Assembly: GCA_025506515.1 (NCBI GenBank)
Contig: CM046452.1
Location: 40,643,518 to 40,707,517, forward strand
Length of the DNA stretch: 64,000 bases
Reading direction: 5' to 3'
Source: Flaveria trinervia
Lineage: Eukaryota; Streptophyta; Magnoliopsida; Asterales; Asteraceae
Position 1 is the stretch's first letter. Each line of letters opens with the position of its first letter. Position numbers and translations under genes: made by a program. The notes below the pieces were generated by a model. The model searched no databases and was not told the origin of the DNA. It was given only the letters and a program-made list of their open reading frames with translations. Shown one piece after another: positions 44,817-57,322 of the stretch.

Positions 44817-46335
44817 TTAATCTAAATTAATCATGCCTAGAGACTCCATTAGAAAAATAAATATAACTGAATCAAAGGCTTTAGTTAATAAATCAGCAAG
44901 CTGATTTGTTGTATCCACTTTGAATAACTTAATCAAACCTTTTTCTGTGCAATTTCTTAGAAAATGATATCTTATCTCAATGTGTTTTAATTTATTATGT
45001 TGCAGAGGATTAGCAGTTATAAACATAGCAGCAGAATTGTCAATGTAAATTGAAGTTTAAAGGAAGTTGTAACCATAGTCAAGCAATTGGTTTTGCAACC
45101 AAAGATCTTGTAAGCAAGCAGCTATGTAGTCAGCCTCTGTTGTGGATACATATACATTAGTTTTTTTCTTGCACTGCCATGATACTACTCTTGGTCCGAT
45201 AAATTGACATCCATCAGTTCTGGATTGTCTTTAACTGTTATGTCCACCATAGTCACTATCTGAGTATGAGTAGAATGTAAAGTCACCATCCTTTGGTTAC
45301 CAAAGACAAAGTCCTGGCTTTCCTTTGAGATATTTGAAGATTTTTTTCACAGCATTCAAATGAGATTCTTTTGGATCAGATTGGTACCTAGCACAAACAC
45401 AAACAGCAAACATAATGTTAGGTCTACTGGCAGTTAAATACATAAGAGATCCTATCATTGATCTATAATCTTTGATCAATAGATTTTCCTGTAGGAACGG
45501 TACAATCTTTTCAATTGTTGAGGCTGGAGTTTTGCATGAAGATGTATCAACAAGATTATAGTTCTTCAAAATTTGATGTATGTATTTTTCTTGATTGATG
45601 AAAATCCCATCTATCTTTTGACGAACTTGAAGACCAAGGAAGAAAGCTATTCTCCCATTGAGCTCATCTGAAATTCTGATTTCATCAATTCTTCCAAAGA
45701 TACACATAATCTCTTATTAGTTTATCCAAATATAATGTCATCAACATATATTTGAACAACCAAGAGATCTTGAAGTTCTTGTTTGAGAAGATAGTCTGAT
45801 CAATGGTTCGTCTTTTGTAGCCATGCTTGAGCAAGAAAGATGATATTGTTTCATACCACTTTCTTGGTGCTTGATGAAGACCATACAAGGCATTATCTAG
45901 CTTGTATACCCTCTATGGATAATGAGGATCTTCAAAACCAGGGGGTTGTGACACATAAACTTCCTCATCAATTTTCCCATATAGGAATGCAGACTTGACA
46001 TCCATATGATACACAGTGAACTTCTTATATGATGCATAACCTAGGAACACTCTTATGGCTTCATTTCTTGCAACTGGTGCAAAAACTTCATCATAGTCTA
46101 TTCCCTCGTCTTATGTGTATCCTTGAGCAATCAACCTTGCTTTATTTCTTACAATAATCCGTCTGTCATCTAGTTTATTCTTGTAGACCCATCTTGTTCT
46201 AATAGGATGTTGGCATTCAGGTAGATCAACTAGAGACCATACTTTTTGCTTTCTAAATTGTTGAAGTTCTTCATGCATAGCTTCAAGCCAGCTATTGTCC
46301 TTTAAAGCAGCAGTGATGTTTGGAGGAACCACTTA
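44817..46335 (-). pseudogene. pol: Element E RT and RNase H
   Basis: RT N-terminus at 46332-46111 (AMHEELQQFRKQKVWSLVDLP, KARLIAQGYT), then a stop. Further: LYGLHQAPRKWYETISSFLLKHGY (45888-45685), IYVDDIIFG with intact YVDD near 45740, FFLGLQVRQKIDGIFINQEKY and RPNIMFAVCVCARY (45707-45297). RNase H is interrupted between 45290 and 45026 and ends LKHIEIRYHFLRN, LADLLTKAF, SLGMINLD at 44817. Confidence 0.88.
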
Positions 46336-46989
46336 TGAAAGAAAACAACTGAAGAGACAAAGGTTGGCAGTACCACTTTGGCTTCTTGTAGTTCTCTTTG
46401 TAAGATCTCTAATGATGTTCTTGACTGGATGAGGTCTTATGGGTTCTTGTTGATAGAGTTGATTCAACTGGAATAGATGATTCCAGATTAGTCATATCCA
46501 TTGTTGCAGACTGATCTAAACCAGGTTGAGAGTTTAGGAAGTAGTCATAAAGTTCAACATGTGGTGTTAAATGATCTTCAGCAGCTTGATTATCAGCAGC
46601 GTCATGAGTGTCTTCTACAGGAGCTGTAGAGGCTTCTCCACAATCAATTCTCTTCGTAGGAGTTACAAGAATTTCTCCAGAATCATTTAGCTCTTCTGTA
46701 GGAGTTACAAGAACTTCTCCGAATGGTAAGTGATGACTTGAAACATTTCCAATGTTTTTTGTATTCACTTGAGAGCATGGATCTGATGTACGGAAACTAT
46801 TCATATCTCTGGATGCATATGTTTCTCTCCACATGCACTGACAGCTTCTGCTTATGCAGTGTTTCTACCTGAGGATGTGTGAATCCTTGGTGGATCAGTA
46901 GATAATGTTACTTCATTCATATGAGGTGGAACAAATGGATAGCATACTTCAACAGATCCTGCAGTGTTCAAACAATCATAGTTAAATGA
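46336..46989 (-). pseudogene. Element E integrase-RT linker
   Basis: Open frame 46834-46409 is Thr/Ser/Asp-rich (ILVTPTKRIDCGEAS) with an internal direct repeat of GVTPTEEL-like segments. It is linker sequence with no catalytic motif. Confidence 0.6.
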
Positions 46990-48203
46990 TTCAGTAAGAG
47001 CATCTATGTCAAACAACCATGATAAATCTTTAATTTATTTAGTAAATATGGATTCATCAAAGGATACATTAGTAGTTTCTTCCACAATGTTATGTTGTGG
47101 AATATAGATCCTATAAGACTTAGATGTTGAAGAATATCCAACAAAGAAACCATCATATGTTTTTTCTTAAAATTTTCCCAATGACTCTTTTATGTTTAAT
47201 ACAGATACATGAAATCCAAAAACTCTAAGATATCCTATGTAAGGTATTCTTTTAAATATGAGATCATAAGGATTTTTGTTGTGATTAATGTTCTATTTTG
47301 AATATTACATGCAGTATTCACTACCTCAGCCCAAAAGGTGATGGGTAATTGTGAATGACCTAGCATTGTTCTGGTTGCTTTAATGTGAGTTCGGTTTCTT
47401 CTTTTAGCCACTCCATTTTTTTGTGGAGTTCTTGGAGTACTAAATTCCCTTGCAATACCTTTGTTCCTGCAAAAAGAGTGTTCAAAATTTATGAATTTAG
47501 TACGATTATCACTCCTAAAAATTTTACCGTAGCATCAAGTTGATTCTCAATCTTGATGAAAAAGTCCATTAATGTTTATGATGTTTCACTCTTTTGTTTT
47601 AAGAAAAAGACCCATGTAATCTTATTAAATCATCAACTATCACCAAACAATATTGTCTTTTTCTAATGCTCATTACATGGTAGGACCAAACAGATCCATG
47701 TGAAGCAATTTGAGAGGTGTAGTATTTGTATTGATGGTTTTTGATTTATGAGACACTCTATCTTGTTTTCTTTTGTAACAAGAAGAACAATGAGTTGAGA
47801 AATGAAACTCTTTCTTTGGTAGTCCAATGACTATGTCATTTTTCACAAATTAGTTCATGTTCTTAATGTTAGAATGGACAAGCCTTCTGTGCCACAGTTG
47901 AGATACATCTTTTGACAACTTAGATAGAAGGCCTGTTTCGTGTTTTGTGGGAGGTGTTATTCATGTCCAAAACATAAGTGTTTCCTTTTTCTTGATGCTT
48001 TAAGATGTACCCACCTTCTAGAATAGAAAAACCTGGCTAAAGAATGTAACAGTTAGTATTATCAAACAATGTGGTACAATTTTGGTCACATATTTGAGAC
48101 ACACTAAGTAAATTACACTATAAATTTTCACAATAATTTACTTTCTCAAACTTGAGCACACCATTTGTTACTGACTGGGTTTGAGTAAGAGTGATATCCT
48201 TAC
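46990..48203 (-). pseudogene. pol: Element E integrase, interrupted upstream by F
   Basis: Heavily broken. Recognisable are the zinc region near 47750-47900, the D-containing core near 47630, and NGVAKRRNRT near 47400, where the catalytic Glu codon is AAA (Lys, 47403-47405). The C-terminal part near 47100-47350 holds the FWAE-like and GF/GYS blocks in different frames. The upstream end (about 48000-48203) is GAG-pre-integrase sequence cut by the F LTR. No protease is in the window. Confidence 0.78.
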
Positions 48204-48879
48204 TGAGAATCGAATATGATAATCAAGTCAATGATTGAGTGGCGGAAACAAACAATCAAAGAACATTCAAAACAAGAAAAATACACATAAATGTTGTTTG
48301 TATTGATATAAAAATGAAAGTTAATAGATTACAAAGAATAATTACAACAAAAATTATCTATCTATTAGCCGTCCCTCAGTACGAGGTTAACTATTCTATT
48401 TATAGACAGACAAACTGCCTTTACAAAATGACTAAACTACCCCTGACCTATTACATCAGAAACTAGTCTAAGTCTTGATTCGTATCTCTGCTTGTTCATC
48501 CACATTGACAAATGCGGATGAGATAATCTTGATCAGCATTTCCACTTGGTCATCCGCATTAGTAAGTTAGTCATCCGCATTGATTAATGCGGATGAACAA
48601 ATACTCATGCGCATTTGGTTGGTCATCCACATTTGTAAATGCAGATGAGCAAAGTCTTGTCCGCATCTTCTTTTGTTCTTCCTCATTAGTCAATGCGGAA
48701 GGGTAAACACTTGTCCGCATCAGAGTTATGTCTTCCGCATTAACTAATGCGGAAGATAACACTTGTTATTTTCCTTGTAGATCTTCATCCGCATTGGTTC
48801 TTTGACTTGAGGGATTCCAGCTGAGCAATCATCAATTCACCCACTGACTTGGCATGTATGACCCTTTCAGGGTGCAACA
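48204..48879 (-). mobile_element. 3' LTR of element F
   Basis: 676 bp, TGAGAATCG to GGGTGCAACA, next to the polypurine tract. Minus-strand TATA CTATAAATAG lies at 48396-48405. TCATCCGCATT and its inverse AATGCGGATGA are reiterated at 48480-48790. Confidence 0.82.
48480..48790. repeat. TCATCCGCATT word array in F LTR
   Basis: At least fourteen words, alternating TCATCCGCATT with AATGCGGATGA or AATGCGGAAGA, so neighbours form hairpins. One head-to-head pair lies at 48574-48596 (CATCCGCATTGATTAATGCGGATG, a near-perfect palindrome). Confidence 0.85.
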
Positions 48880-48890
48880 ATACTCCCCCT
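48880..48890 (-). other. Polypurine tract, element F
   Basis: AGGGGGAGTAT on the minus strand directly precedes the LTR. Confidence 0.88.
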
Positions 48891-48914
48891 AAGGATTATA
48901 CAACCTAGTTTTCC

Positions 48915-51900
48915 TCAATGTCTAGGAGGTGATTGATGTTGTGATGATTCAGCTGGATCTTCTGGAGGTAGTATGAATGCAGCTTTCACAGGATCCAGGA
49001 TAGCCTTGATCATGTTAACAAAATCAGTTGCTTCTGACATCCTGTCTCTGCTTAGCACATGTATCTTCATTCTGCTCGTGTTGTAGATGGCTTCTATTGG
49101 TAACTTTTTCAGTGAAATAGGTTCCGAGATGGAGATTGTAGAAAGACCATCTCTATGAATCAATAAACTCCCCCCCACATCCACTTCAAGTTTAACAATA
49201 TTTCCAAGTTGCAGTGGTGTTTTCTTCATTTTTCTTTTGTCTCTTTTAGTATTTATTCGATCATAGGCCAGTTTCAACAACTTGATGCATTTCAGAAAGA
49301 AGTGCATGTCTTGTTCACCCAATTTGTTGTTTAATTCCTTGAAGTGCCTGGTATAAATGTAGTGGATGTATGATTCATAAAGTAATCTTACTTCATATCC
49401 ACTGAATAGTCTTATGTCAGCTCCCTCCTTTCCTCCCTACTTCCTTTCAATACCATCTCATAGGTTTTCTCATCATAGTACACGTTTGAGATGGGAGTGG
49501 AGGAATGAGTACCAGATACTACTTTCCTCTTCAATGGTTTGGTTGGCTTTGCCTTCAACTCAAGGAATACAATTTCCTCTGCTTGCACCTTTTTCTTCTT
49601 ATCCAGGGGATTGACAAAAGTTTTATCTTTTCTCAAGCAAATTGTCTTTAATGAATTGAAGTTGTTTGTTCTTCTGAACATCTTAAGTATATTCTCAAAT
49701 TATATCCCCTAAACATAGCTGCATGATTGATCAGTTCAAGTTGAGCTAGCTCCTTCAAATCATGAATCTCAAGGGCATTTACAAGAGTTGAGTACTCTAT
49801 AAAGAATTGTACTAGCCCTGAGATTCTCGTCACCATGAACATATTCCATGTGTTGTCATACTTCCAGGCTATTATTTTTTGACCTACCTTACCCTTGGGA
49901 GTAGACACCCCTCTGATCAGTTCTACAGTAGTCAGTCCTTCTTACAGTTTTAACCATGATGGTTCTGCAAACCATTCAAGGTACTTGTGGAGCACTAGGG
50001 CAAGTAGTTCTTGGTCTTTTTGGTTCAACAGCATGTCTTCAGCTGACACTCTGCTTCTTGGTTTGGTCCTTGTCAATTCTTCTTCCAGTTTCTTGAGTTT
50101 TTCTTTCTTTTCATTGATCAATTGAAGAGTTATAGCTGTTAAAGAATTTGTCTTCATGTTAGCAATCCTTCTTCTTAGGAATCCCAGACTTGAGAGATAT
50201 TCCTTCATTTCCTTATCATACATATTATAAGGATTAGGAAATAATGATTCATGGGATGAGGATGATTTCTTCATTTGAGACAGTTTGTGTAGGGGACCCC
50301 TTCTTGGAAATGGTATTTCATCCCTGTTGATTTCTTCAAAGATGAATATTTATGCTTTGGAGTATCCTTTGTCATTGTTTTCTCATATTCAGCATCTATT
50401 GTTGGATCAAGCAACAATTTTACTTTCTCTTCCTCCTCCTTCATTCACTCAGAAGTCATTCCAAACACTTCATCAGGATCATAGCTTTGATTGATCAAAA
50501 ACATGGATTTAATCATCAAGTCATCATTTTGTGCTTTGGTTACCACTGCCTGTTCTGCTTTAATAGGACTGTCCATGAGAACATCCTTTTCAACTTCATA
50601 TCCACCAACAATTTCACCTTCTTCTAAATCAATGGCCCCAGCCAATTTCTTCAACTGAGCTTCTGCCTGCTCATGTTCTTCCAAAATTTCAGCAATTGCT
50701 GCTAGACTTCTTGTGTCATCTTTTTGTTTTTTGCTGGTTCTTCTTCAACTATTGGTCTCTTACCTTTGGCTTTTTCAGCTAAGTACTTCCTCTTTCGTGA
50801 GTAAGTTTGAAGTTGAGGGCTAGACGTTTTAGCTTGTTCTTCTGGTTCAGGTACCTTTTCAGGTGTGCTTGGCTCTTGATCCGTCATTTTACTTTTCTCC
50901 TTCTCTTTCTGGTCTATTTCAGTTTCTTCTTTCCTTTCTTTTTCATACTTTTCTTTGAGTTCTTTTTTTTGTTCTTCAGATAATGAGATAGCAGGGACAA
51001 ATTGCAGAGTTAATTCTTTTTTCAAAGGCACTGGTGATTTGGGGATAAAGACAATAGGCTCTGACTCAATTCTTTGGTTGTTTATGAATTCCCAGATGTC
51101 ATCATCAATGCTGAATTGTTCAGATGAAAAACTATCCAATGCACTAAAGATTTCTTCAAATTCACCTTTTTCATAGTCTGAGTACCAGTGTTTCTAGAAT
51201 ACACTACCATGTCTAGACTTTGATCTTAATCTAGTTTGACTTTCATCACTTCCTTGTTCTTCATTCTTATCTACTGATTGGTTGTCATCAACATCGACCT
51301 TTTCTTGTTCTTCTTCTCATCATCATCATTCACTTTAGTTCTTTGGATCTTAATCATCATTTCAAGCTCAGATATTCTTTTGTTCTTGCTCTCAATTTCC
51401 TTTTCAAGCTTTGAGATGATATCAGCTTGTTCTTCTATGATATTTTCTTGTTCCTCCATTGCAATTGTTTGTATTTCAAGAGTGTCTACATGTCCACTGA
51501 CTTCTTCTCTTTAGTGTTTTAGTGCAGCTTTTAAATTGTCAATTTCCTTGTCTTGTTCTTTTCTTTCAGCTGCATATTTCTCTTTAAGCTCTTTCAATTC
51601 AATTTCTTTCTCATCCAGTTCCAGGATTCTGTGATTGATGATTCTAGCTCTCCTATTTAAGGTTCTTTCCATCCTTTCCACTTGGAGTAAAAGCTCAGAG
51701 ATTAATTCATCTCTTTCATTAGGCCTATTGATGTTAGATTTAGCATAGCTCTCTGAAGGAGCAGCCTTAGAAGGTTCTTTCATAGCTAGGATTTGATTAT
51801 GATGATCCTCCTCATCAGAAGATGATTTGGATGATTTAGATGCACTTGTTGATCCTTCTATTTCATCAGGGTGATCATGGGATGATGGTAAAGGTTGGGA

Positions 51901-52810
51901 AGGAGAAATAGGTGATTGATGTGGTGATATTAGAGATTGATGATGAGGTGTTATAGGTGTAGGTTGAGTGGTTGTTGGTGGTGTTGGTTGTGGAATTTGT
52001 TGTGGTGATGGTATTGGTGATGGTATCGGTGATGGTTGAGCTATTGGTTATGGAGGTGGTTGAGTAATGGTTGTGGAGGTGGTTGAGCTTGACCTGCTTG
52101 ATGTAATTGTTGAAGCATCCAAGGAAGAAGCGGTGAATGGGCACCACAATAAAAGTTCCTTTGGTCCTTCTTCTTGATGTACTTATAGGATCTTGCATCA
52201 TAATGAGGGATGTTAAGCACACGTCCTTCATTAACAATCTCATTAAATGACTCATTGATTAGACATTGAATGAATCTGGGTCCATCATAAACTTGTATCT
52301 CAACCTTTCTTGAATGTTGGAGATTAGGTCATTGAACACATATGCAGACATATAAACCGTCTGCTGGTGCAGAGAGCACATATTGCAGAAGATGTGAGGA
52401 CTGGAATGTCATTCCATCTTGTTTTTCTTTTTGGTAGACAATGTTGAAACATACAAATTAGGAACCTCCAAGGCAGATCCACTAATCCTTTGACTATCTG
52501 TTTTGCTTCATAACTCCCTTTATAACCAATTTCAGAGAAAAATGTGGTTATTTCCTCATCATTTAATTCAAGAGGATCATCAGCATTATCATTGAATTGC
52601 AGACATCTTCTAACACTCTTCTGTGGTCCTCAGAGTAAGTTCATGGTTGATTCTCCCAGTTAGAGTTCTCGCTCCATCATCTTCAACTACTTCAGCTGAT
52701 TCCCAGAAGGACTTGATGGGATTCTCGTAGATTGTTATCATATCTCTAAGACCTTCGGCTTCAGGCACATCAGGGTTTAATACCCGCTGACGTTATGGAG
52801 CTTGCTCCAT
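48915..52810 (-). pseudogene. Element F ORF3
   Basis: Start ATG 52810 (MEQAP); codon 6 is TAA where a Gln is likely. Block 1: RVLNPDVPEAEGLRDMI, ENPIKSFWESAEVVEDDG. Block 2: LPWRFLICMFQHCLP, TRWNDI. Block 3: KFMMDPRFIQCLINES, about 52260. A Pro/Thr/Ser-rich stretch follows (52100-51880), then long coiled coils (51783-51271: ERDELISELLLQVERMERTL, ISKLEKEIESKNKRISELE), a basic segment, and a C-terminal domain at 49908-49648 (QKIIAWKYDNTWNMFMV, DLKELAQLEL) that matches KIIQWRFDE of B. The end is 48915, 25 nt from the PPT. About 1300 codons with many frame breaks. The proline-rich plus coiled-coil plan resembles what has been described for SIRE1 env-like proteins, but I see no membrane segment. 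Confidence 0.8.
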
Positions 52811-53409
52811 GTAAGATTTTCCATGTAATCTGCACAAGACATGTGTGTTAGTTAATAGTTTTTACTTTAACTTTGATTTGATTTGTTAATGTGACTTTGA
52901 TTTGTTACACATTTTCCTTTTCATTTTGCTCTGTTTTTCGCAGTAAACATGATTATCAAGGTTTTCAATATCAGTTGAATCCCTATCAATTTATGTTTTA
53001 TTGAGGTCGAAAGTGTGATTACATCACATTAATAGTTTGATTTTGGTGTTCCTCATTATTATCCATGTTCATTGTTTGATTTAGGTTAACAGTCGAGACT
53101 TAGGTCTTGGTTTCAAAATTTATTGAAGTTATACCTTATCTTCGAAATAACTGTGGTTCTGAATCTATTACAAGAATGTTTTAAGGGGAAACACAACAAA
53201 ATCTTTGAATGTTTATGATGATGATGATGATGATTGAAGGTGGTGTACTGTAGTTTGCGATGGTCTCACTATAAAGTGTCTCAAATTTGAAAAGTATGAA
53301 ATGACCCGTTTGAAATCCTTTGAATAATCAAATAATACAATTTGAAAAATTTTATAAGTTTTCAAGAAGATACAGTCACCACTGTAGTAAATGCTGAAGT
53401 TTAATTTGT

Positions 53410-54060
53410 TGGATTTTTGGTCATCCGCATTTGTTGAGTGTAGCAAATGCGGAACACAAACTTTTGACATTGACGGTCTGCATTTGACTACTTTTGGTCA
53501 TCAGCATTTGTGACTGTAGCAAATGCGGATGGTTTAATTTTTGACTGACTGTCCGCATTCCACTACTGTTATAAATGCGGAAGTTTTGTTTGTTAATTTT
53601 TTATTCTATCCGCATTTGTGTACTGTTGCAAATGCGGAAGTTAAACTTGAAAGTTTTGGCTGTCCGCATTTTTGTTGTAGTAAATACGGAAGAACAACAT
53701 TGTATGAGCATTGTAACAAATACGTTGAGTTGCTAGTTTTATCCTATCCGTATTTGTACATAGTAGCAAATGCGATAGAACAAAATCAATCAGCATTTCT
53801 GCAACTACATCAAATGCGGTTGACAAGTCAACACATCACTGTAGCCAATGTAGAGATCTATTCATACGTATTTGTTAACTGTATCAAATGCGGTAGAGTA
53901 AATTTCACATTCACTTCACACATTAATGCGGTAGAGTAAAATCATTGTCCGTATTAGTTGCACTTAAAAATATTGTTACCCCCATTAGTTACATTCATGG
54001 GTTACCTTCACCCGCATTAATTAATGCACTTACCTGTATTAACTATTGAACTTAATCAAA
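53410..54060. repeat. CCGCATTTG hairpin array in F spacer
   Basis: About ten inverted-repeat units. Two are perfect: TCCGCATTTG, 10-nt loop, CAAATGCGGA at 53424-53453, and the same 10-bp stem with another 10-nt loop at about 53610-53639. Others are degenerate (GTCCGCATTCCACTACTGTTATAAATGCGG type). Units repeat every 55-65 bp. The stem word is that of the F LTR. Confidence 0.88.
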
Positions 54061-54349
54061 AGTTAATGTGATTGAATTGATTATTCATCTTATGAAAAGG
54101 TGTCCTTGATTGATTTTTCTTATGAAGTTGGCTGTTGAAGTTGTCAATTCTTGCTTGGATTGACTTGTATGTCACAACTAATAAGTTCCCAATTTTGACA
54201 GGTCTTGGGCTTATCATGCTTCTAAGAATCTGCATAAGCTGAGATATAATGGTATAACTTATTGCAACAACACAACTAAAACTCTTTTGTTTTGTTTTTC
54301 AAAATTAAGTTAATAAACAAAATTTAGACTTACTCAAACATTTTAAATT

Positions 54350-54358
54350 ACTCCCCCT
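54350..54358 (-). other. Second polypurine tract copy, element F spacer
   Basis: AGGGGGAGT on the minus strand, about 960 nt downstream of the pol stop. Compare 18781-18789 in E. Confidence 0.55.
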
Positions 54359-54732
54359 AAAGTTTATGTCCATATTGGATAGAAACTTTAAAGATTTAAA
54401 ACTTTTGAATATTATTTTGATTAATATTAATGATGAAGAGAAAAATCTCTTTGTTGGGATCATATCAATCTTACATTACACATGTGCATCCTTTATAATT
54501 GAATGGACATGATTATGAACTTGAAGATTGAAGGTATGTTTGTCCTTTTAAACCCATACCTAGTTGATATTTTGATGCAGATGACTTTTATCATGTTTTG
54601 GTTGATTTATTATTCAATGTGTACCTCACACACATAAGCATGAAATGATCAACCCTCCTTATACAATGCATGGTAGAACTTTTTCATAACTTTTCTTACC
54701 AAGTTACTTAAGTCATGAAATCTTATTTTCAC

Positions 54733-54914
54733 TGATCCTCATTGGGATTCTTTTAATTTGATCCTTTTTCATGTTGATCCACATTGGGATTCTTTTCACT
54801 TCACTTTGGAAGGTGATCCATGATAGGATTCTTTTGTTCATTCACTTGGAATGAATTACTTTGTTGATTCATCCAATTTTGGATGTGTTCCACATTGGGT
54901 ATCTTTTTGGATCA
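54733..54914. repeat. TGATCCACATTGGGATTCTTTT repeats
   Basis: Four diverged copies at 54733, 54775, 54814 and about 54888, spaced roughly 40-75 bp, in the F spacer. They are direct repeats, not palindromic. Confidence 0.75.
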
Positions 54915-55312
54915 TAACTTTTGTACCATGTGCAAGTTTCATCAGCTCTTGCTCAGCAAAACAAGATGAAACATGATGTGGTGAAAGAGATTCATAAAGT
55001 ATCATTACCTGGTGTGTTTAGGCTACTACACACACATGCATTCAGATAGCCAATACATACCTATACTTTGTGATGAGTATTTCACAATTGAATATATCTT
55101 TAATTCATCACTGCATGTATCTTTTCTTCCTTGAGCCTACCAACATATCTGGTAAGTCATTTCAGTCTTCTACATTATGAAATTAAGCACAGTCAATGAT
55201 ATAACGACTGTTAATTATATCATTTCCCAAAGAATTCTTTTCTTCATAAAACATGATTTCTTTTTGTGGTTTTTCTGATGTTTTAAATTGTTTTTGATGT
55301 TTTTCATAGTTT

Positions 55313-56900
55313 TTAGTCAAGGTTAATCATGCCAATTGACTAAACCAGAAATTCAAACCTACTAGGTTCAAATGCCTTGGTAAACAAATTAGCTAATTGA
55401 TTTTCAGTTGGTAATTGAATCAATTTGATTAAACCCTTTTCAGTACAGTCTCAAAAAATGATATCTAATCTCAATATGTTTTGTTTTTGAGTGCTGAACT
55501 GGATTATTAGTTATAAAGACAGCAGCTGTGTTGTCAATAGAAATTGGTGTATGCAAGAAGTTAAAACCATAATCAAGCATCTGGTTTTGAATCTAGAGAA
55601 CTTAAGAGCAACATGCTGATGCAGCAATATACTCAGCTTTTGCTGTGGACACAGACACATTTGTCTGCTTTTTACATTGCCAGGATACTAGTCTGGACCA
55701 AGAAATTGACAACCGCCAAAAGTGGATTTTCTGTTCAAGTTGCATCCTCCACAATCACTGTTTGTGAAGGCATAGAGATTAAATTCTTCTTCCTTTGGAT
55801 ACTATAATCCAAGAGTTGGCTTGGCCTTCAGATATCTTAATATCCTCTTGACTGTGTTCACATGTGATTCTTTTGATGAGCTTGATATCTGGCACACACA
55901 CAAACATCAAACCTAATGTCAGGCCTACTGGCTGTTAGATACATAAGTGAACCTATCATTGATGGATAGTGAGTCTGGTCCACTGATTTTCCTTTAGGGT
56001 CAGGTCCAATCTTCACTTTAGTATCCACAGGAGTTTTGATAGAGTAACAGTCAGTAAAGTGGAATTTCTTCAACATGGTTTCTACATATTTTGATTGTTG
56101 ATGAAGATTCTATCTGCTGTTTGTTGGACTTGCACCCCTAGAAAGAAGGTGAGTTCCCACATAGCACTCATTTGGAACTTTGAATGCATAAGATCTTCAA
56201 ATTCTTTGCAGAGTTGCTTGTTTGTCGAGCCAAATATAATGTCATCCACGTAACCTGGACTAACAACATGTATTTCCCTCTTACTCTTCTAAAGAGAGTC
56301 TGATCAATCATTCCTCTTTCCTACCCATGTTTAAGAAGAAAGGATGATAGAGTTTCATACCACTTTCTTGGTGCTTGATGAAGACCATATAAAGCTTTGT
56401 CAAGCTTGTAAACTCTATGAGGGAAATCCGGATCTTCAAAGCTAGGTGGTTGACTAACGTAGACTTGTTCAGCAAGCTTTCCATACAGGAAGGCACACTT
56501 TACATCCATTTGATAAACAATAAATTTCATGGATGCAAAATATGCAAGAAAGATTATGATTGCTTCTAGTCTGGCAATGAGAGCAAACACTTCATCGTAG
56601 TCGATTCCTTCTTCCTAAGTGTATCCTTGTGCCACTAGTATTGCTTTATTTTTGATGACTATCCCTCTCTCATCAGTCTTATTCTTGTACAGCCATCTGG
56701 TACCGATAGGGTATTGTCCTTCGGAAGATCTAGCAGCTGCCATACTTCTTGCTTCTTGAATTGGAGCAATTCTTCCTGCATTGCTTCAATCCAACTATTG
56801 TCTTGAAGTGCCTCTTTGATGTTTTTGGATACTGTTTGACATAGGAAGCAGGAGAACAAACAGATGTTTGCAATACTGGACTTGCTTCTTTTCACCCTCT
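55313..56900 (-). pseudogene. pol: Element F RT and RNase H
   Basis: AMQEELLQFKKQEVWQLLDLP (56895-56659), ARLEAIIIFLAYFASMKF, QMDVKCAFLYGKL and LYGLHQAPRKWYETLSSFLLKHG (56590-56321). YVDDIIFGS is intact near 56240 in a shifted frame. GSLMYLTASRPDIRFDVCVCARY lies at 56076-55858. RNase H is broken and ends SIGMINLD with its stop at 55313. Stops lie at about 56617 and elsewhere. Confidence 0.87.
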
Positions 56901-57322
56901 CATTAAGATCGCCAATAATGGTTTCAACTGGATGATTCTTATGTATTCCTGTGCTTGGAATGGTGTTACCAGCAATAGATAAATCAAGATTGGAGACATT
57001 CTGTTCATATGGTTAGAGGCACACTCATCTTGTATTGTTGTTGAATTATGAAGATTGTCAACTTCTGTTACAGTGACTGCTACATCTTCAGCAGCAATGA
57101 AGTTGCTTGCATCATTTGATGTACCTTGAGTTTATACTGGATGAGAAGCCTGTTTTTGATTTCTGATCTCATTTGACAAGCCATCTGAGTGAGATGGTAC
57201 CACGCTGGGACCTTCTTCAGAAAAAACACTAAGGTTTTCGTGACAGATGTCTCATGGGATCAGCTTGAAAAGGAACATCTTCATTCATATGTTCATCAGA
57301 GGTAGGTGGAATCAATGGTTAA
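56901..57322 (-). pseudogene. Element F linker, cut by element G
   Basis: Integrase-RT linker sequence in broken frames up to the G LTR at 57323. The integrase itself lies beyond G, outside the window. Confidence 0.6.

Larger units (their letters stand above)
44647..48203 (-). mobile_element. Element E, pol part
   Basis: Continuation of E beyond element B. 44647-44816 completes the pol-ORF3 spacer; pol runs from 44817 to 48203, where the F LTR interrupts it. Gag and the 5' LTR of E lie outside the window. Confidence 0.85.
52811..55312 (-). other. Element F spacer between pol and ORF3
   Basis: 2.5 kb without a real gene. It contains the hairpin array (53410-53945, with degenerate words to 54060), an internal polypurine tract copy (54350-54358) and a GATCCACATTGGGATTCTTT repeat (54733-54914). 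Short ORFs over the hairpin array are by-products. Confidence 0.75.
48204..57322 (-). mobile_element. Element F: Sirevirus inserted in E, interrupted by G
   Basis: From the right: RT and RNase H, a long spacer with hairpins, ORF3, PPT and 3' LTR (48204-48879). The 5' part is beyond G, off the window. The candidate target duplication CTTAC (48199-48203) cannot be verified. Confidence 0.85.

Noticed and set aside
53541..53939. Plus-strand ORF of 132 codons in the F spacer
   Set aside because: It covers the CCGCATTTG hairpin array. Its repeated ATVANAE-like peptides come from the array, and it runs opposite to the element.
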